Positions 28,674 through 37,471 are shown, counted from the first letter of the stretch. The stretch: 64,000 nt of DNA from Mycolicibacterium stellerae (GCF_003719305.1 NZ_RARC01000004.1:247428-311427), one strand, 5' to 3'. Notes: a model not told the origin generated them from the letters alone. Made by a program: numbers and translations.

Positions 28674-29621
28674 TCACTGCGGATGGGTCGCCAGGTACTC
28701 CTTGACCGGAACCGGCGTCGACGATGCATAGCCGATGGGCAGCAACAGATCACCCGCGGTCGTCTTCAGGTAGACCTCCCAGCGGTAAAACCCGGTGAAC
28801 GCTGCGGGATCGGCGGCGAGCACCATCGCGTAATCGTTGACCGCCCGGACGTATTGAGCGGCATGGTTGTAACGGTAAATCGCTTGGTCGCGATCGCCGG
28901 TGAAGCCGTTGGCGGCAAGGTAGCGGCCTGCCGCCATAATGCTGTCGCGGGGTGAGTAGATGTCGCCGCCGTCGCCGTATGCGGCGAAGGTCGACGGCAG
29001 GAACTGCATGGGGCCTTGCGCGCCAGCGCTGCTCGGGCCGACGACGCTGCCCAGCCGGGTCTCGATCAGATTGATCGCGGCCAGATAGTTCCAGCCGACG
29101 CCCGAAGCGGCTTCCGCTTCGCGGTAGTAGCTCAACAGTTCATCGGCGGGCGCCGGGGCAACGATGCGCCAGACCGGGATCGTGTCCCTGGTCTCCGCCA
29201 TCGCGGTGAGCTGCCGACGCGCGTCGACGTTGAGGTCGTAGATCTCCAGTAGCGGGGCCGGGATTCTGGGGCGGGTGATCGCGTCCAACTGGCCGTCGCG
29301 CCCGATGGCGCGGTAGGCCGCCTGCTGGCGGCGCGCCGCTGCCTGCAGTGCGGCCTCGGGCGTGGACGGGTCGCGGAGCGCCTGTTCGTCGGCGACGAGG
29401 TCGTCGGCCAGCTGCGCAGGATCAGACGCCAGTTCGGGCTGCGCGCCCGCGGGCTTGGGTGTCTCGTCGTCCAGCAGGCTCACCGTGGGAGGCGCAGACG
29501 GTGCCGCGCTCGGGGCAGCGGTCGGTGCGGGCGGCGGCGCCGGAGGCGGGCTGTGCGTGCACGCGACCAGCGCGAGCCCGATCGCGGCCAGCGCCAGCGG
29601 GTTGCCCCGTTTTCCGCTCAC
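28674..29621 (-). CDS. Lytic transglycosylase lipoprotein
   Basis: A 315-residue exported protein. The N-terminus has a signal with the lipobox LVAC (Cys about 21), followed by a Pro/Ala-rich linker, and a C-terminal SLT-type domain. LAAINLIETRLGSVVG holds the catalytic Glu and SAGAQGPMQFLPSTFAAYG the substrate-binding GxxGPMQ motif; IYRYNHAAQYVRAV completes the fold. It cleaves peptidoglycan glycan strands with formation of 1,6-anhydro ends. The start is a GTG at 29621. It follows the TA operator region but is read in the same direction, with about 35 bases between. Confidence 0.88.
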   Translation of the reverse strand: MSGKRGNPLALAAIGLALVACTHSPPPAPPPAPTAAPSAAPSAPPTVSLLDDETPKPAGAQPELASDPAQLADDLVADEQALRDPSTPEAALQAAARRQQAAYRAIGRDGQLDAITRPRIPAPLLEIYDLNVDARRQLTAMAETRDTIPVWRIVAPAPADELLSYYREAEAASGVGWNYLAAINLIETRLGSVVGPSSAGAQGPMQFLPSTFAAYGDGGDIYSPRDSIMAAGRYLAANGFTGDRDQAIYRYNHAAQYVRAVNDYAMVLAADPAAFTGFYRWEVYLKTTAGDLLLPIGYASSTPVPVKEYLATHPQ

Positions 29622-29638
29622 CGCACGAAGCGTATGTC

Positions 29639-30469
29639 CTAAGCGCGGTACTTTTCGACCGCGGCGGCGTAGTCGTCGAGCAGCTTCAGAGACTCGTTCT
29701 CCGGTTTGGTCGGCAGCAGGAGCGCGACCCGTCCGTAGCCGAGCTCATCGAGGGCAGCCCAGTAATCGGCATCTATCGGAGTGCCGAACGTCGCCAGCGG
29801 CACGTCGTGGCCTGCTCCGTCGCGCATCTGCTCGATGCGTTTCCTCAGGTGCTCCGCGGGGCTCGGATTCGATATCCAGCCCGCGTCGTGCCTGATCACC
29901 CGCTTGACGGTGGCATCGGAGTCGCCGCCGATGAAGATGGGCGGGTGCGGCGTCTGCACGGGCTTTGGCCGCAGGTAGGACGCGTCGAAATCGACGTAGC
30001 GGCCGTGGAACTCGGCCGGCTCGTCGGTCCACAGCGCCCGGATGGCTTCGATGCGTTCGTCGAGTAGTGCGCCGCGTGTCTTCGGGTCGGTCCCGTGGTT
30101 GCTCAGCTCCTCGATGTTCCAGCCCGCGCCCACACCGAACACGAATCGGCCACCCGAGATCAGGTCGATGCTCGAGGCCTCTTTCGCGGTGATGATCGGG
30201 TCACGCTGGATCAGTAGCGCGATCCCGGTGATCAGCTCGATCCTCGACGTCACGGCGGCTGCCGCCGCGAGGGTGACGAAGGGGTCGAGAGTCCGGTAAT
30301 AGATCTGCGGCAGTTCGCCGCCCATGGGGTAGGCGGACTCGCGGCTGGCCGGAATGTGTGTGTGTTCGGCGATGGCCAGCGATTCGAAGCCCCGCTCCTC
30401 TATTGCACGTGCCAACGTCACCGTGTCGATGGTGTCGTCGTTGACGAACGTCGAGATGCCGAACTTCAT
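29639..30469 (-). CDS. F420-dependent LLM-class oxidoreductase
   Basis: A 276-residue TIM-barrel protein of the luciferase-like monooxygenase class. The N-terminus MKFGISTFVNDDTID, SLAIAEHTHIP, RIELITGIALLIQRDPIITAKEASSIDLISGGRFVFGVGAGW and PPIFIGGDSD are typical. The GGRF-FGVGAGW block and overall style match the actinobacterial F420-dependent subgroup rather than FMN-dependent luciferases. The substrate is unknown. About 370 bases of non-coding DNA lie upstream. Confidence 0.85.
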   Translation of the reverse strand: MKFGISTFVNDDTIDTVTLARAIEERGFESLAIAEHTHIPASRESAYPMGGELPQIYYRTLDPFVTLAAAAAVTSRIELITGIALLIQRDPIITAKEASSIDLISGGRFVFGVGAGWNIEELSNHGTDPKTRGALLDERIEAIRALWTDEPAEFHGRYVDFDASYLRPKPVQTPHPPIFIGGDSDATVKRVIRHDAGWISNPSPAEHLRKRIEQMRDGAGHDVPLATFGTPIDADYWAALDELGYGRVALLLPTKPENESLKLLDDYAAAVEKYRA

Positions 30470-30846
30470 GCCGCCTCCGGGGATCGATTACTGCCACGTT
30501 CCGACGTCAGGTAGGCGATTGGTATTCCCCGAGCCTGCCAGGGCTGTGGTCCGGTGATCAGACTAGGGCTTCGCGATTTCACTCAGACGTGATGTGCCGA
30601 TCGTCGTGAGCATATCGGTGTGGGTCGGGGTCGCCAGTTCCTTCTTCCTGTTGAGGTGCAAAGGATGCCTGCCGGGGTGCCCGCCTCTGAGCGACAAATT
30701 CGCTGTTGCCGAAGAGCCAACAGTGGCCCCGTCCGGTCGAGCGAATCTGTCGCCCGAAGGCGGGCAGGTCGACGCGTGCAGCGCTGCGGGCCGACGGGTG
30801 GATACGTGATCGAGAGCGCCCTGCCCGGTGTAGTCGCGTTGCGGTT
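30470..30846. other. Non-coding stretch with a long imperfect palindrome
   Basis: This 377-bp gap separates two minus-strand genes. Open frames here lack mycobacterial codon character and I see no gene. It must carry the promoter for the LLM oxidoreductase at its left end and holds the large inverted repeat described separately. Confidence 0.6.
30678..30766. repeat. 89-bp imperfect inverted repeat, candidate structured RNA or MITE-like element
   Basis: Three nested arms pair in register: TGCCCGCCT (30678-30686) with AGGCGGGCA (30758-30766), GCGACA (30691-30696) with TGTCGC (30748-30753), and ATTCGCT (30698-30704) with AGCGAAT (30740-30746). The apical 35 bases contain another small stem (GTTG...CAAC). 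It lies downstream of the GT39 gene on its strand. It could be a terminator-like RNA hairpin, a regulatory RNA or a small mobile repeat. Confidence 0.65.
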
Positions 30847-32775
30847 TCAGTGGCTCGGGGCCGAGAGGTCGTACACGGTCGCGGAACCGGCGCGCACCGG
30901 CAGGAAGTTCGCCGCGACCCATCGGGTGATGTCGGTGTGCTGCTGGCGGCCATGGCCGCGGGCGGTGTCGGGTGCGATGTAGTAGCCGATCCGGTGGTTG
31001 GTCACGTCGTCCTGGAATTGGCGCAGTGAGGGCACCGGATCCGAGCCGGAGAACCCGCCGATCGCCATCACCGCGGTGTTGGTGGACAGTTCGAGGCCCG
31101 CCGCCGCCGATGAGCCGTTGATCGCGGCCGACCACTGATTGTGAGTGCCCTCGAGCAAATCCTGGAGCGCAGTGTTGTCCGCGTCGTCATCCATCCAGCC
31201 GCCGCGCCCGAACCCGTTCCCGTCTGCGACCGCTGGCCCGACTCTCGCGCCTCCGCCTTCATGGGACTGGCCGATCGTGGCGAACGTGTATGAGGCCGAT
31301 CCCGCGCCTGCGACGACGACGGCGGCCGCGAGGCAGACCTTGGCCGCTCGCCGACGGTGCGGCGAACCAAGTGCCACCAGCAGTGCGATGGTGGCGGCGA
31401 TCGTCACGGTAAGGATTGCCCATCGCAACGCAGGCAGCCAGTCCGCGTTGCGGCCGAGGAGCCACCAGCTCCATATCCCTGTCACGAGAATCATTGCGGC
31501 CAAGGCACTTCGGCCGAATATCGTGTGACGCAAGCGCCACGCCTCGCTACCGCCGATGGCGACAAGCCCTGCCATCGCGGGTGCGACCGACAAGCAGTAA
31601 TAGGGGTGTGCCATGCCCTTCATGTAGCTGAGCACCAACCCGTCGATCAGCAGCCAGCCGCCGAACAGGATTGCGCCGCCGCGGGTGAGGTCGGCGCGTC
31701 GCGCCCGTCGGCGCGTGACGACGACCACCACCAGCGCGAGCAGAGCCGCCGGGAGCAGCCAGCCGATCTCGAAGCCGAACTCCCCGGAGAACAGCCGTGT
31801 GATGCCCGCGCCCGCGCCGCCGAACGCGTTGAAGTCGCCGTGACGCACCGACGATATGCGAACGTCGGATCCCAATGCGGAGCCGATCGACGGGCCGAAC
31901 ATGAATGCGCCGCCGTGATCGCGGCCGAGTACTCGCGCGAGCCCGTTGTAGCCGAGGACCAGGTTCATGAAGTTGTTGTCGGTCGAGCCGGCGAGATACG
32001 GCCGCGACGAGGCCGGCCACAGCAGCGTCAGCACCACGAACCAGCCCGCCGACGCGAGGCACGCGAGCGCCGCTGCGCCCACGTGCAGGAGTCGCCGCCG
32101 CAGCGTCGTCGGCGCGACGATCATGTAGGCCAGCCCGATCGCCGGTGCCACCATCAGGCCCTCCAGCATCTTCGCCAGAAAAGCGAAACCGAGTGCCGCA
32201 CCGGCCAACGCCAGCCACTTTGCGCTGGCGCGCTCCAACGCGCGCACTGTGCAGTAAGCGGCTGCCGTCATGAGCAGCACCATGACGGCGTCGGGGTTGT
32301 TGTATCTGAACATCAGCGCCACTACCGGAGTCAGCGCGAACAACGCGCCTGCGAGTAAACCCGCGTTCGCCCCCGCGATGCGCCGGACGGCGCCGTACAG
32401 CAGCGCAACGGACGCGACGGCCATCAGTGCTTCCGGCACGAGCATGCTGGCGCTGCTGAAGCCGAACAGCTGACCCGACAGCCCCATCACCCACTGCGAC
32501 ACCGGAGGCTTGTCGACGGTGATGAAGTTGTCGGGATCCACCGATCCGAAGAGCAGCGCCTCCCAGTTCTTCGAACCCGCCTGCGCGGCGCCCGCATAGA
32601 ACTGGTTGCCCATCCCGTTGACGGTGATGTTCCACAGGTAGGTGACCGCCGTGGCGACCAACAGAACGCCGAGCGCGACGCGACGGCGATTGACTTCGCC
32701 GATGCGACGTCGAATGCGAACCGGAATCTGGCCCGCAGCGTCAGCAGCGGTGGGCGCCTGCAGCGTCGAAGTCAT
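30847..32775 (-). CDS. GT39-family membrane mannosyltransferase-like protein
   Basis: A 642-residue multi-pass membrane protein with about 11-13 hydrophobic helices and the GT39/ArnT layout: a first large loop carrying VDPDNFITVDKPPVSQWVMG (acidic pair DPDN and D of VDKPP), internal FRYNNPDAVMVLLM, and a C-terminal soluble segment of about 150 residues with an Ala/Gly-rich end (SSAAAGLELSTNTAVMAIGGF). Such enzymes transfer a sugar from a polyprenyl-phosphate donor on the outer face. The acceptor is unknown. The ATG at 32775 is preferred to the TTG at 32796. Confidence 0.8.
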   Translation of the reverse strand: MTSTLQAPTAADAAGQIPVRIRRRIGEVNRRRVALGVLLVATAVTYLWNITVNGMGNQFYAGAAQAGSKNWEALLFGSVDPDNFITVDKPPVSQWVMGLSGQLFGFSSASMLVPEALMAVASVALLYGAVRRIAGANAGLLAGALFALTPVVALMFRYNNPDAVMVLLMTAAAYCTVRALERASAKWLALAGAALGFAFLAKMLEGLMVAPAIGLAYMIVAPTTLRRRLLHVGAAALACLASAGWFVVLTLLWPASSRPYLAGSTDNNFMNLVLGYNGLARVLGRDHGGAFMFGPSIGSALGSDVRISSVRHGDFNAFGGAGAGITRLFSGEFGFEIGWLLPAALLALVVVVVTRRRARRADLTRGGAILFGGWLLIDGLVLSYMKGMAHPYYCLSVAPAMAGLVAIGGSEAWRLRHTIFGRSALAAMILVTGIWSWWLLGRNADWLPALRWAILTVTIAATIALLVALGSPHRRRAAKVCLAAAVVVAGAGSASYTFATIGQSHEGGGARVGPAVADGNGFGRGGWMDDDADNTALQDLLEGTHNQWSAAINGSSAAAGLELSTNTAVMAIGGFSGSDPVPSLRQFQDDVTNHRIGYYIAPDTARGHGRQQHTDITRWVAANFLPVRAGSATVYDLSAPSH

Positions 32776-32841
32776 ATCCCCATTGGGCAGGCGCAATCGG
32801 TGTCGCGGCTATGCCCACGTTGGAATGTTCCTGTGAATAGG

Positions 32842-34089
32842 TCACCCGCAGGTGTTCACCGTGAACATCGCCACGCCGTGTGACGGAACATGCACAGGAC
32901 CGATCGCGTCGGTGCTGTCGCTTTCGGTATGCGACCAGAGATCGCGCACGCGGTAGCAATCGGCGGCTGGCAGACCCACTGCCTCTGCCGTGGTGCCGAT
33001 GTCACCTGCGGCGTTGCCCGCGTTGGTCAGCGCCACGGCGACCGCGCCGCCGGCGAGCGGCTTGACCCAGACGCGTGGATCGCTGTCGAGCGGGCGCCCC
33101 TGCGCGACAAGCGGATCCTGGTCGACGGCGATGACGTCGCGGTTGGTGAGGATGGCCAGGGTCTGCGGTCTCATCGCGCGGACGTCGTTGCCCATAAGCA
33201 GTGGTGCCGCCAGCATCGCCCACAGCGATAGGTGCGCCCGCTGCTCGATGTCGTTCAGGTCGGCCTGCGCCGGTCCGAGGGACATCGTCGGGTGCGTGCG
33301 GACGAACTCATTCCACCCGAGCCCGATCACCATCATGTCGGGATCGTTGATATGGGCGGGGCTGCTCTTGTCCGCCTGCGGGATTGCGACGCCCGCGCCC
33401 TGCACCACGCCAGCCAGACCTCGAGACCACAGCGCGTCGTCGCCCCATGCGGGGACCAGATCGACCGAGTTGCGGTTCATGTCGGCGATCTTGGACCAGT
33501 CGTATCTGGTTCCGGCGCCTGCGTCGTTCGAACTATTCGGGTTGATGCTGTAGAAGATGCGACGACCCGTGGCGCGCAGGGCATCTCGCATCGCGGAGAA
33601 GTAGTGCACCTGCTGCGCGTGGGTGGCCTCCGGCCGGCACCAGTCGTATTTGAGGTAGTCGACCCCCCAATCGGCGAATGTCTGCGCATCGATGCGCTCG
33701 TGGCCGGCCCCGCCGATCCGTGGATCTTGACCGCAGCCCTGGTTGAACGGGCTGTGGTAGATGCCTAGATACATATGGCGATCGTGGGCGTAACGGGCCA
33801 GTGAGGCTATCCCATGCGGGAAGCGGGCAGGGTCTGCCGCAAGCTTGCCGTCCTCGTCGCGGGTCGATGCCGCCCAGCCGGCGTCGAGGTTGACATAGCG
33901 GTAGCCGGCGTCGCGCAGACCCGACGCCACCATCGCATCGATGGTTTGCGTCACCGTCTGCTCGGTCAGCGGTATTCCCGAATTCCAGGAGTTCCAGCCC
34001 ATCGGCGGAAGCATCGGCGCGCGGCCAGGCGCGCTGCAGCCTGCGGCGCAGACGCAGACGCAGACGGCGAGGGTCAGAAGGCGGCGCAC
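32842..34089 (-). CDS. GH27 alpha-galactosidase-like lipoprotein
   Basis: A 415-residue glycoside hydrolase with an N-terminal lipoprotein signal (VRRLLTLAVCVCVCAAGCS, lipobox AAGC). The family 27 signatures are complete: PMGWNSWNSGIP, YVNLDAGWAA, LGIYHSPFNQGCG, DYLKYDWCRPE (catalytic nucleophile Asp in KYDWC) and INDPDMMVIGLG (acid/base Asp). A beta-sandwich domain ends the protein. It is probably anchored outside the membrane and hydrolyses alpha-galactosides. The GTG at 34089 is chosen because the longer frame adds a non-signal, Pro-rich stretch. A direct repeat lies just upstream. Confidence 0.88.
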   Translation of the reverse strand: MRRLLTLAVCVCVCAAGCSAPGRAPMLPPMGWNSWNSGIPLTEQTVTQTIDAMVASGLRDAGYRYVNLDAGWAASTRDEDGKLAADPARFPHGIASLARYAHDRHMYLGIYHSPFNQGCGQDPRIGGAGHERIDAQTFADWGVDYLKYDWCRPEATHAQQVHYFSAMRDALRATGRRIFYSINPNSSNDAGAGTRYDWSKIADMNRNSVDLVPAWGDDALWSRGLAGVVQGAGVAIPQADKSSPAHINDPDMMVIGLGWNEFVRTHPTMSLGPAQADLNDIEQRAHLSLWAMLAAPLLMGNDVRAMRPQTLAILTNRDVIAVDQDPLVAQGRPLDSDPRVWVKPLAGGAVAVALTNAGNAAGDIGTTAEAVGLPAADCYRVRDLWSHTESDSTDAIGPVHVPSHGVAMFTVNTCG

Positions 34090-34113
34090 CGCCCCAGCGT
34101 GGCATCCCGTCCT

Positions 34114-34149
34114 GGCAATGACGTTGGGGGTCGGCAATGACGTCGGGGG
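34114..34149. repeat. Two 17-bp direct repeats before the alpha-galactosidase
   Basis: GGCAATGACGTTGGGGG (34114-34130) and GGCAATGACGTCGGGGG (34133-34149) differ at one base and have a 19-bp period. They lie 25-60 bases upstream of the GTG of the minus-strand GH27 gene, a position suitable for a regulator that binds direct repeats; they could equally be a local duplication. Confidence 0.7.
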
Positions 34150-34165
34150 CGGGTGGCTTGGCGGG

Positions 34166-34705
34166 TCAGCCCGCGGCGTTGGGCCGCAACGGTGGGCACG
34201 CGCCGCCATAGTCGCTGGCCAGCTCGAAATGCCAGATCTCGTTCGCATAGATCTGACACAGCCCGAACGCCGAGCCGTTACGGATCAACCAGTTGTCGGC
34301 GCCCGCGGGGCCGACGTCCACAGCTTTGCCGATCACGTGCTTGGAGATCTGCGGGGACGCCACGTACTGGCTGGCGATCTCGGCGTTGCCGTACTGGACA
34401 ACGGCGTCGTCGAACAGTTGCTGCTGGAACTCGGGTGACCGCCATCCCGACGTCAGGCCGACGCTGACGCCCTGGGCGGCGGCGCTGTCGGCGGCCCGCT
34501 CGATGGCGTCCAGCAGCGCGGGATCGAGGCGGTACACGGCGGGGCTGGAGAGGTCGAACGGGCTGACCCGCTGGCCGTCGGGGAGCCCTCCCTCGGCGCT
34601 GTAGTCCACCGTCGCGGGATCGGCTGACGCCTGGCCTGCGGCGCCCAAGGCGGCAAGCATCATTACCGCTGCCGTCTGCGCTGCGATAAGCCAATTTCGC
34701 GACAT
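34166..34705 (-). CDS. M15-family D-alanyl-D-alanine carboxypeptidase-like exported protein
   Basis: A 179-residue protein with a signal peptide (SRNWLIAAQTAAVMMLAALGAAGQASA) and a VanY-like zinc peptidase domain. The metal ligands are visible: SKHVIGKAVDVG (SxHxxGxAxD) and EIWHFEL (ExxHFE/WHFE), with LTSGWRSPEFQQQLF as the substrate loop. It would act on peptidoglycan stem peptides outside the membrane. ATG 34705 is chosen; a GTG two codons upstream is possible. Confidence 0.85.
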   Translation of the reverse strand: MSRNWLIAAQTAAVMMLAALGAAGQASADPATVDYSAEGGLPDGQRVSPFDLSSPAVYRLDPALLDAIERAADSAAAQGVSVGLTSGWRSPEFQQQLFDDAVVQYGNAEIASQYVASPQISKHVIGKAVDVGPAGADNWLIRNGSAFGLCQIYANEIWHFELASDYGGACPPLRPNAAG

Positions 34706-34855
34706 CTGCACATCGTCATTATCGGTGGCGGAGGCTTCCTGGACGAAATCTCATGGTCAATGCGGTTCGGCGACGCTCACCTACGGGATCACCGGGCTGG
34801 GTGTTGCGTGGCTCCGCATTCGGTGCAGGCGCAAGCCGAGAGCTAAAGTCGTTCT

Positions 34856-35881
34856 GTGAGTGCATGTTTCGGCAGCGGAACCCTCGCTGGGCAGCATGAT
34901 GGTCTGCTTCTCGACCTGGATGGCACGCTCTACCGTGGGTCGACTGCAATCGAAGGTGCTGTCGAGGTACTTGAACACATCGGTGCTCGTCGCGTGCTGT
35001 TGACCAACAACGCCTCGCGATCGTCTGCGCAGGTCGCAGACCATATGCGGGCAATGGGTTTTGCGATCGGCCCAGGTGACGTCGTGACAAGTGCCCAAAC
35101 GGCCGCGCGCATGCTGGGGCAACAACTCGAATGCGGATCCAAGGTCTTGGTGATCGGCACCGATGCCCTCGCCGCCGAAGTGGCCGGTGTCGGCCTCGAG
35201 CCTGTCCGCTCACAGAACGACGGGCCGGTCGCCGTCGTGCAGGGTCATTCGCCGGACACGGACTGGGGGTGTCTGGCCGAGGGAGTGCTGGCGATCCGAG
35301 ACGGCGCGACGTGGATCGCGTGTAACGCCGATGCGACCTTTCCCACTGAACGTGGTCTGGTGCCAGGGAACGGCTCCATGGTCGCCGCCCTGCGCGCCGC
35401 GACTGGCGCAGAGCCGCTCGTGGTCGGCAAGCCGGCACCTCATATGGTGCGAGAGGCATTGAGCCGAGGGTGTCTCGAAGCGCCTCTGGTCGTCGGCGAT
35501 CGACTAGAAACGGATATCGCGGCTGCCAACTGCGCCGGGTTGCCCAGCCTGCTTGTGTTGAGCGGGGTCAGTTCGGCTTCCGATGCCATTCACGCCGCCG
35601 CCGATTGCCGGCCGAGCCATCTTGCGGAGGACATCGGTGGCCTCGCTCTGCCGGTCGACTCTGTGCGGATCTCGCCGCAGCCAGGCTGGCACGTCGAGAT
35701 CAGCGAAGCTGAGGTGACGGTCACCTCGGCCAATGGCCATTTCCACAGCGGACTTTCGGTGATTCGTGCCATCGCGCACGCGGTTTGGCGCAGCGGCCTC
35801 GATGGCCGCCGTCCGGTTATCACGGCCGGCGATCGGTACGCGCAGCGCGCACTCCGGAGGTGGGATCTGATCGACGCGTGA
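34856..35881 (+). CDS. HAD-IIA phosphatase (NagD/phosphoglycolate phosphatase-like)
   Basis: A 341-residue HAD hydrolase of subfamily IIA. Motif I is LLLDLDGTLYRGS (two Asp), motif II LLTNNASRSS, motif III Lys in VVGKPAPHM, and motif IV VVGDRLETDI. The last 80 residues form an extra domain. Family members include 2-phosphoglycolate and sugar phosphatases. It is convergent with the far end of the hydrogenase operon, whose last stop is 5 bases away. A role in recycling phosphoglycolate made by RuBisCO would fit the region but is inference; other substrates are as likely. The start is a GTG with a weak SD. Confidence 0.75.
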   Translation: MSACFGSGTLAGQHDGLLLDLDGTLYRGSTAIEGAVEVLEHIGARRVLLTNNASRSSAQVADHMRAMGFAIGPGDVVTSAQTAARMLGQQLECGSKVLVIGTDALAAEVAGVGLEPVRSQNDGPVAVVQGHSPDTDWGCLAEGVLAIRDGATWIACNADATFPTERGLVPGNGSMVAALRAATGAEPLVVGKPAPHMVREALSRGCLEAPLVVGDRLETDIAAANCAGLPSLLVLSGVSSASDAIHAAADCRPSHLAEDIGGLALPVDSVRISPQPGWHVEISEAEVTVTSANGHFHSGLSVIRAIAHAVWRSGLDGRRPVITAGDRYAQRALRRWDLIDA

Positions 35882-35885
35882 CGGC

Positions 35886-36725
35886 TCAGTCGGCCTGCAA
35901 CTGCGACGCCAGGCCGGGATCGATGCGGGCGCGGGTGCGCACCGATGCGCAGGTTGCAGCGACGATCGTCGCGGCATCGGAGTCGTGGCCCTTCGGGATG
36001 AGGATCGCCCCGCTGTCGGGATCCTCCCGGTGTGCCATCAGCCAGTCATAGAGCAGCCAGTCAAGCGCGGAGGCGACGGTGAACGGGTCGGCATCGTCGG
36101 CGGTCGCCCCGGCCACGCAGGCCTCGATAGCCTCGCGGTGTTCGCGCCTGGCGGCGTCCTTGTTCACCCCTGAGCTATCGAAAAGCATCATTGACAGCGT
36201 CAGCGGATACCGTTGTCCGGTTTCGGACCTCAGCACCCACCGGCCGCCCTTCCACGGTCGTTCCTCGTCGACCATCGCCATCTGCCCGAATCCGCTCATG
36301 ACGCCCATCGACGGCTCGTCGAGTTCGCCGTCGAACGGCGCAGATCCGAGCAGCCCGATGGGGAAGCGTGCGCGGATAGAGAAAAGCGCGGCGGTGCCGA
36401 TGATCTTGCCTGCCCGCACATCGGGGATGATCCCGCTGATCTCGGCCGCCAACGCGTAGTCGCGCATCAGCCAGTCCAGGTTGCGGTGCAGGTCCACCAG
36501 CTCATCTCGTTCGTCGGGGTCGGGCAGCCTGCCGCCACCGAGAAGCTCGCCGAACCGCCCCGCGGCGATGATCAGCGCATCGTCGAGCGCTTCGAGGTGG
36601 GTGGCCACCAACCTGTCGGGCTCCTCATCGTCGATCACCAGGTCCGGCAGGGTGGTGGGCGTACCGTCCGGCGTCACCCACCGGAATCCGATCTGACCGT
36701 CGGCCTGGACGATTCGCGGCCTCAC
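35886..36725 (-). CDS. Unknown protein at end of hydrogenase operon
   Basis: A 279-residue soluble, acidic protein that I do not recognise. It begins VRPRIVQADGQIGFRWVTPDG and contains LDWLMRDYALAAEISGIIPDVRAGKIIG and a C-terminal region rich in Asp and Ala with YDWLMAHREDPDSG. The GTG overlaps the TGA of the upstream gene by three bases (GTGA), so it is translationally coupled to the hyp operon. Its position as the last gene of the operon suggests a hydrogenase-related but non-essential role (inference). There is no signal peptide or membrane helix. Confidence 0.7.
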   Translation of the reverse strand: MRPRIVQADGQIGFRWVTPDGTPTTLPDLVIDDEEPDRLVATHLEALDDALIIAAGRFGELLGGGRLPDPDERDELVDLHRNLDWLMRDYALAAEISGIIPDVRAGKIIGTAALFSIRARFPIGLLGSAPFDGELDEPSMGVMSGFGQMAMVDEERPWKGGRWVLRSETGQRYPLTLSMMLFDSSGVNKDAARREHREAIEACVAGATADDADPFTVASALDWLLYDWLMAHREDPDSGAILIPKGHDSDAATIVAATCASVRTRARIDPGLASQLQAD

Positions 36726-37471
36726 GACGGACTCGAGCTCAGTCGGCGGGTGGTGGCGTGCAGCTGTCGGTCGGTGCTGACTTTCAGTCGTGCGAGGTGC
36801 TCGGGTGTTAGTCGGTCGCATACCTGTCGCCAATGCAGTGCGACGAGATCGCCTGGCTTGACGGCGATGTCGCTGCGCGCCGCGGCGGTCGCGTCCACGG
36901 TGCTCTCCTCTGGTGCTGACAGCGAAAGGACCGGGCGCCTCCAGCGCAGGCGGGGGGACGAGACAACAGCGGTGGCACCGTCGGTCGACACCACGGTGCC
37001 CCAGGATATCCGGCAGTTGTCGAGGATGGACAGCGGATGCTCGTCTGCGCCCTTGCCGAGCAGGCGCGACCACGGGTAGACGCCGAACACGTGAAAGCAA
37101 TGGTCCGGTGAGGCCCCGTCGACGAGGTCTTCGGTGAGATGACTCCAGTAGTGACCGGCTTGCGGAGCGATGATGTCCAGCAATTCAGTGGTGAAAGTGG
37201 CCGGGTTCAGCTCGGCACCGATGCCGCCGCCGAGCCAGTACGAGTCGACCAGCCGATGGTCGAGCGGATCGGAGATGCCCGTCATGCGTGACGTCACTTC
37301 GAGATACGGCCACGCGCCGGTGAATTGCCTTGCTGCCTTCTCGATCTCGGCACGCGAGCCGGTCAACATCCTCGAGTCCTGCGGTCCGCAGTAACCGAGT
37401 TGGTTCGGGGCGAAGGCATAGCGCGCGAACATCTCCGCACCCCGGGTGCCGGTGATGTCCGCCGTGGTCAT
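36722..37471 (-). CDS. Hydrogenase-operon protein (DUF6390-like)
   Basis: A 249-residue protein starting at an ATG that overlaps the hypD stop (ATGA). It carries FARYAFAPNQLGYCGPQDS, DSYWLGGGIGAELNPATF and HCFHVFGVYPWSRLLGK. I recall proteins of this kind (DUF6390) coded next to hyp genes in actinobacteria; the function is not known. The Cys and two closely spaced His (HCFH) could bind a metal. The longer open frame upstream overlaps hypD and is rejected. Confidence 0.75.
   Translation of the reverse strand: MTTADITGTRGAEMFARYAFAPNQLGYCGPQDSRMLTGSRAEIEKAARQFTGAWPYLEVTSRMTGISDPLDHRLVDSYWLGGGIGAELNPATFTTELLDIIAPQAGHYWSHLTEDLVDGASPDHCFHVFGVYPWSRLLGKGADEHPLSILDNCRISWGTVVSTDGATAVVSSPRLRWRRPVLSLSAPEESTVDATAAARSDIAVKPGDLVALHWRQVCDRLTPEHLARLKVSTDRQLHATTRRLSSSPS

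Noticed and set aside
30678..30766. Possible c-di-AMP (ydaO) or cobalamin riboswitch
   Set aside because: None of the conserved sequence blocks of these riboswitches is seen, and the element lies after, not before, the nearest wall-related gene on that strand.
30563..31135. Open minus-strand frames crossing the non-coding gap
   Set aside because: They run through the palindrome and into another frame of the GT39 gene, with no SD or domain.
31357..32358. A 333-codon plus-strand frame
   Set aside because: It is antisense to the GT39 gene and consists of His/Arg/Gln-rich shadow sequence.
34719..35459. A 246-codon minus-strand frame over the HAD gene
   Set aside because: The HAD motifs on the plus strand are complete; the minus frame is Arg/Pro/Ser-rich without motifs.
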